Below, piece by piece: positions 13,467 to 16,238 of a DNA stretch of 16,238 bases (position 1 is its first letter; each line of letters opens with the position of its first letter). The DNA comes from JBBQBQ01 sp038317685. GTDB taxonomy: Bacteria; Desulfobacterota; Desulfuromonadia; Desulfuromonadales; DDH964. The position numbers and the translations under genes were made by a program. Where the stretch lies: NCBI GenBank assembly GCA_038317685.1, contig JBBQBQ010000058.1, forward strand, positions 1 through 16,238, read 5' to 3'. The notes below the pieces were generated by a model. That model was not told where the DNA came from and did no database searches. It worked only from the letters and a program-made list of their open reading frames with translations.

Positions 13467-15523
13467 TCGGCTTTCATCTGCAACAGGGCGGTGTCGGCTT
13501 CGGGGTCAAGCCCGCTGACAAAGAAGACCCCCTCGTGCCGCAGCAGCTGCCCCGTCACCCGCAGGTAGGCGGTCACGGCCTGGTTGTAGGCGGTCAGAGA
13601 CCCGATTTCATCGGTCCGCGCCAGCGCCAGGTCATCCTCTCCCTGGAGGACGTCACGGGTGGTGGCCAGGCCGACCTCCTTGCGTTTCAGGAGAGTCCTC
13701 AACTTTTCCTGGGCCAGGTCGCGGCCCCGGGAAGAGACTTCGATCTTTTTCCGACTCACCTCGATAAGACGGATTGCGGAACGGATATCGGTCCGAACTT
13801 GTTGGTGCAGTTGGCTGAGACGAGCGGTGAGCCCTTTCATCCGGACCTGGTTTCGCAGCACCTCATGGTGCGCCTCGCGGTTGCCGAGGGGATAGGAGAG
13901 GTTCAGACCGACCTGCCAGTTGGGGAAGCGGGCGGCAGTAATATCCTCCAGGTCGTTGCTGTAGTCCTTGGCGAGTCCCAGTTGCGAATAGGAAGCGACG
14001 AGGTCAAGGGCGGGGAGGGCTCGGCTACGGGCCACGTCCTGTTCGATCTGCAGCCGTTCGATGTCGCGCAGGCTCCGCTGGATGTCCGGCCGTCCCTCCA
14101 GAGCGCTCCGGAACCCTTCCTCATCATTGGTGGTTAGGGGGGGGGCCGCCAAGGCCTCATCTCCAACGGCCAACGGGTCGTTTCGGCCCAGTAGCAGCGC
14201 GAGATTATCCAGGGCATCCTGGTGCTGGCGCTGGGCATCGAGGAGCTCCCGCTCCCGGGTTTTCACCCCCACCTCTGCTTCCAGAACGTCGATCGGGGCC
14301 ATGACTCCAGCCTCAACCCGAGCCCGGTTCTCGACCAGAATCCGGTTGGCCAGTCCCAGGGAGGTCTCTCGGTAGGCGAGTTCATCCCGGCTGCGAAGGA
14401 CTTCGAAGTAGGCGTCGCGAATCCCCGCGACAAGAGTGAAGGCCTGTTCGCGCAGATCCTGCACAGAGCGCTGACGGTCTTTGAGGGCAAAGAGGATCGG
14501 CTGTTCGGTCACCGTCCTCCCGAAATTCTTGAGGAGCGGCTGGACCAGACCGAGTTTGAGTTCGCTGGCGTAATAAGGATTGATCGGAGGCGACGGATCG
14601 GAACTCTGGCGCTGGTTGCTGAAGGACAATTCGACTTGTGCGCCGCTGGAGAGTTGCTGCGTCAGTGAGGCATTAAATAGTCGGCGGTTGCCGTTGCTGC
14701 GAAAACTTTCATAGGTGGTATTGAGGCGTTCCTTGTTGTAAGCCTGGGAGAGACCGATGGCCAGACGCGGATCGTAGAGTCCATAGCTTCCGCGAACCGT
14801 TGCCTCACTGGCGAGGAGATCGTACCCTTGTCCTTTGAGGTTGAGGTTCTGCTCCAGCCCGATTTGTTCTGCCTGGCGAAGATTCAATAGGGAACCCCCT
14901 GGAGCCGGAGCCGACGGGGTCGGGGCGGCGGCGACCGGAGTGGCGGCCGGAGTGGCGGCCGAAGTGGCGGCCGGAGTGGCGACCGGAGTAGCGGCCGGAG
15001 TGGCGGCCGGAGTGGCGACCGGAGTGGCGACCGGAGTGGCGACCGGAGCCGGTTGCCGGGTTCCGGTAACAAAGGCCGAAATGCCCAGTTGGGCCAGCAG
15101 TTGGCGGCCCTCGGCGTCACTGGAAAGACTGGTCAGGGCCTGCCGGAGACGGACCATGAGAGCAGGATCGAGGCCCTGACGGGCCACCATCGGCCAGGAA
15201 CCGGCCCGATCGGCAGGGAGAGCTTCGACGATCAGCGGGTAGTCCCAGGGGCGTTGCCGGAACAGGGACGGGTCAAGAAAGGCGAAATCGACCTCGCGAT
15301 AACGGTTCAGCCACTGGATGAGGATTGCGGGGTCCTGGAATTGCCGAATCCGAATGGCCTCGCCGACCGGCTTGCGTAACGCCTTGGCCAGTAGTTCCGC
15401 TTGAGGCAGGGTCAAGGGAGGGGACCCTGACACGGGTGCCAGCCCCAAGGTCAGAGCCTGAACCGGGGTGGTAGATAGACCGAGGAACAAGGCGACGAGG
15501 GCCAGAAGAAGGCGTTGCTTCAT
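13463..15523 (-). CDS. TolC-family outer-membrane protein with N-terminal half-PhnD-like domain
   Basis: Predicted outer-membrane efflux/export channel protein, 686 aa, much longer than ordinary TolC-family proteins (about 420-500). I start it at ATG 15523, before a clear signal peptide (MKQRLLLALVALFLGLSTTPVQA); the frame is open to a TTG at 15568. Residues about 24-155 resemble lobe 1 of a PhnD-type periplasmic binding protein: LTLGLAPVSG, WLNRYREVDFAFLDPSLF, then RQGLDPALMVRLRQALTSL and AEGRQLLAQLGISAFV, with the region corresponding to lobe 2 missing. A repetitive A-T-P-V/A linker follows (about 158-215), then a TolC/OEP domain (about 222-670) starting LNLRQAEQIGLEQNLNLKGQGYD and including RVEAGVMAPIDVLEAEVGVKTRERELLDAQRQ and the second repeat ending LKRKEVGLATTRDVLQGEDDLALAR. 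No inner-membrane or adaptor partner gene is in the window. Confidence 0.85.
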   Translation of the reverse strand: MKQRLLLALVALFLGLSTTPVQALTLGLAPVSGSPPLTLPQAELLAKALRKPVGEAIRIRQFQDPAILIQWLNRYREVDFAFLDPSLFRQRPWDYPLIVEALPADRAGSWPMVARQGLDPALMVRLRQALTSLSSDAEGRQLLAQLGISAFVTGTRQPAPVATPVATPVATPAATPAATPVATPAATSAATPAATPVAAAPTPSAPAPGGSLLNLRQAEQIGLEQNLNLKGQGYDLLASEATVRGSYGLYDPRLAIGLSQAYNKERLNTTYESFRSNGNRRLFNASLTQQLSSGAQVELSFSNQRQSSDPSPPINPYYASELKLGLVQPLLKNFGRTVTEQPILFALKDRQRSVQDLREQAFTLVAGIRDAYFEVLRSRDELAYRETSLGLANRILVENRARVEAGVMAPIDVLEAEVGVKTRERELLDAQRQHQDALDNLALLLGRNDPLAVGDEALAAPPLTTNDEEGFRSALEGRPDIQRSLRDIERLQIEQDVARSRALPALDLVASYSQLGLAKDYSNDLEDITAARFPNWQVGLNLSYPLGNREAHHEVLRNQVRMKGLTARLSQLHQQVRTDIRSAIRLIEVSRKKIEVSSRGRDLAQEKLRTLLKRKEVGLATTRDVLQGEDDLALARTDEIGSLTAYNQAVTAYLRVTGQLLRHEGVFFVSGLDPEADTALLQMKAE
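14937..15044 (-). repeat. Nine tandem 12-bp repeats coding for an A-T-P linker
   Basis: Nine head-to-tail copies of GGAGTGGCGRCC (read on the + strand), with single-base variants at 14962 (A) and 14986 (A) and G/A at the tenth base of each unit. On the minus strand each unit encodes V/A-A-T-P (one copy A-A-T-S), forming the linker between the binding-like domain and the TolC domain. Because units are 12 bp, copy-number change would stay in frame. Confidence 0.9.
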
Positions 15524-15543
15524 GGGCAAACCATCCGGAATAT

Positions 15544-16236
15544 CTAGGGTTCGAGAGCATGGGGGCAAGTGCGATAAACATAGTCCCGGCGGTCGGCCCT
15601 GTCAACCCGCAATTCCTGCCAAGTCCAAGCCGGGTTGGTATAACGTTCCTGGACCAGCAACCGGGCAGCAGCCCATTCGGAGGACGACGGTTCGTCGGCC
15701 TCCAGGCGCACCCCAAGACCTTGGGTGAAGGACTTGACCAGCTGCTCTTCCAGGGTGTTGGCGGTGATCGGTTGGGGAAGCCAGCGATTCAGCCAGCCGA
15801 CTTTGTTATTCAAAAGCCTGACACCGGTTGCGGTAGGCAGCTTTCCCGAGGTGTTCAGGAGCTTAAAAAGGAGTTCAAGGTCGAGGTCAAGGGGGAGGGA
15901 GCCGTGCTGCAGGAAGGCGCCCCGGTGGCGCTTCTGGGCGCTGCCGGTGACCTTGCATCCGGCGTGGAGCAGTTCGGAGGTCGCGGGTGCGGTGAAGCAG
16001 GCACTGTCGATGACACCCCCTTGGGAGGGGGCGGGACGACTGGAGGCGAGGTCGGTCGGCAAACCCAAAGCGGCCAGGGTCCGCTGCAGGATGGCGGCAA
16101 TGACCCGGTAGTTGGCCAGGATCCCTCCGGGGAAGAGATTGCTGCGCTCGGAGGCGATGACTGCGTAGGTCACTTCCCGATCATGCAGAACCGCTCGGCC
16201 GCCGGTGATGCGGCGGACCACCTCGACCCCTGCTTC
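15544..16236 (-). CDS. Lipoate-protein ligase / octanoyltransferase family protein (LplA/LipM type), 5' partial
   Basis: Attaches or transfers lipoyl/octanoyl groups onto lipoyl-domain proteins, or a related acyl-transfer role. The frame is open to the window edge (E-A-G-V-E-V-V-R-R-I-T-G-G), so the GTG at 16221 is internal and the true start lies outside. The family core motifs are visible: VVRRITGGRAVLHDREVTYAVIA, then ACFTAPATSELLHAGCKVTGSAQKRHRGAFLQHGSLPLD, where G-x-K-V-x-G-S-A-Q holds the conserved lysine. The cysteine of ACF is where I recall the LipM octanoyltransferase nucleophile, so LipM-like activity is possible; LplA-type ligation cannot be excluded. The C-terminal 60 residues (LVKSFTQGLGVRLE onwards) fit the family. 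It ends with TAG at 15546-15544, 20 bases before the TolC-family start, suggesting one minus-strand operon. Confidence 0.85.
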   Translation of the reverse strand, partial: EAGVEVVRRITGGRAVLHDREVTYAVIASERSNLFPGGILANYRVIAAILQRTLAALGLPTDLASSRPAPSQGGVIDSACFTAPATSELLHAGCKVTGSAQKRHRGAFLQHGSLPLDLDLELLFKLLNTSGKLPTATGVRLLNNKVGWLNRWLPQPITANTLEEQLVKSFTQGLGVRLEADEPSSSEWAAARLLVQERYTNPAWTWQELRVDRADRRDYVYRTCPHALEP

Positions 16237-16238
16237 CC

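Noticed and set aside
14937..15044. CRISPR-like or non-coding tandem repeat
   Set aside because: Units are 12 bp, contiguous without spacers, and in frame within the TolC fusion gene, coding for A-T-P repeats.

Overview
The window is GC-rich, densely coded bacterial chromosome, most likely from a Desulfuromonadales-type organism (Geobacter/Desulfuromonas relatives). This placement is inferred from gene content: a TatT-associated TRAP transporter, a long-form HflX, a DsbC-like protein with a CxxCH motif, and futalosine-pathway MqnA. There is no rRNA or other phylogenetic marker. No tRNA, insertion sequence, CRISPR array or prophage gene is visible. No stretch above 300 bases lacks a gene; the longest gap is 263 bases, between mltD and the TPR gene.

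Left block (1-4781, + strand): a TPR-protein-associated TRAP transporter operon made of TatT lipoprotein (5' end outside the window), DctP substrate-binding protein, DctQ small permease and DctM large permease. A lipoprotein with a TPM domain follows. The last four genes are chained by 4-base ATGA stop/start overlaps, so they are probably translationally coupled. The TPM gene runs 26 bases into the 3' end of the convergent mntP gene (manganese exporter, - strand).

Middle block (5314-10860): mntP and a secreted DsbC-like thiol-disulfide protein diverge from a 218-base intergenic region with one recognisable promoter for each. The mntP promoter lies inside a nested dyad symmetry. Downstream on the + strand are fabI (enoyl-ACP reductase), hflX (ribosome-associated GTPase with an extra N-terminal domain) and mltD (lipoprotein lytic transglycosylase with three LysM repeats). 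mltD has its own near-consensus promoter inside the hflX 3' end. A 14-bp hairpin sits just before the hflX start codon and a perfect palindrome lies ahead of fabI.

Right block (11056-16238): a + strand pair, a two-TM TPR protein and an Smr-domain protein overlapping by ATGA, ends at a 16-bp hairpin in a convergent gap. Facing it on the - strand is a three-gene run: a LplA/LipM-type lipoate/octanoyl transferase (5' end outside the window), a TolC-family outer-membrane protein preceded by what looks like half of a PhnD-like periplasmic binding domain, and mqnA (chorismate dehydratase, menaquinone synthesis).

Most genes are recognisable housekeeping or envelope genes. The most unusual items are the binding-domain/TolC fusion with its 9 x 12-bp coding repeat, the CxxCH motif on the DsbC-like protein, the JAMM-like motif in the HflX N-terminal domain, and the TPM lipoprotein tied to the TRAP operon. 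All function assignments come from reading motifs by eye, without database searches.
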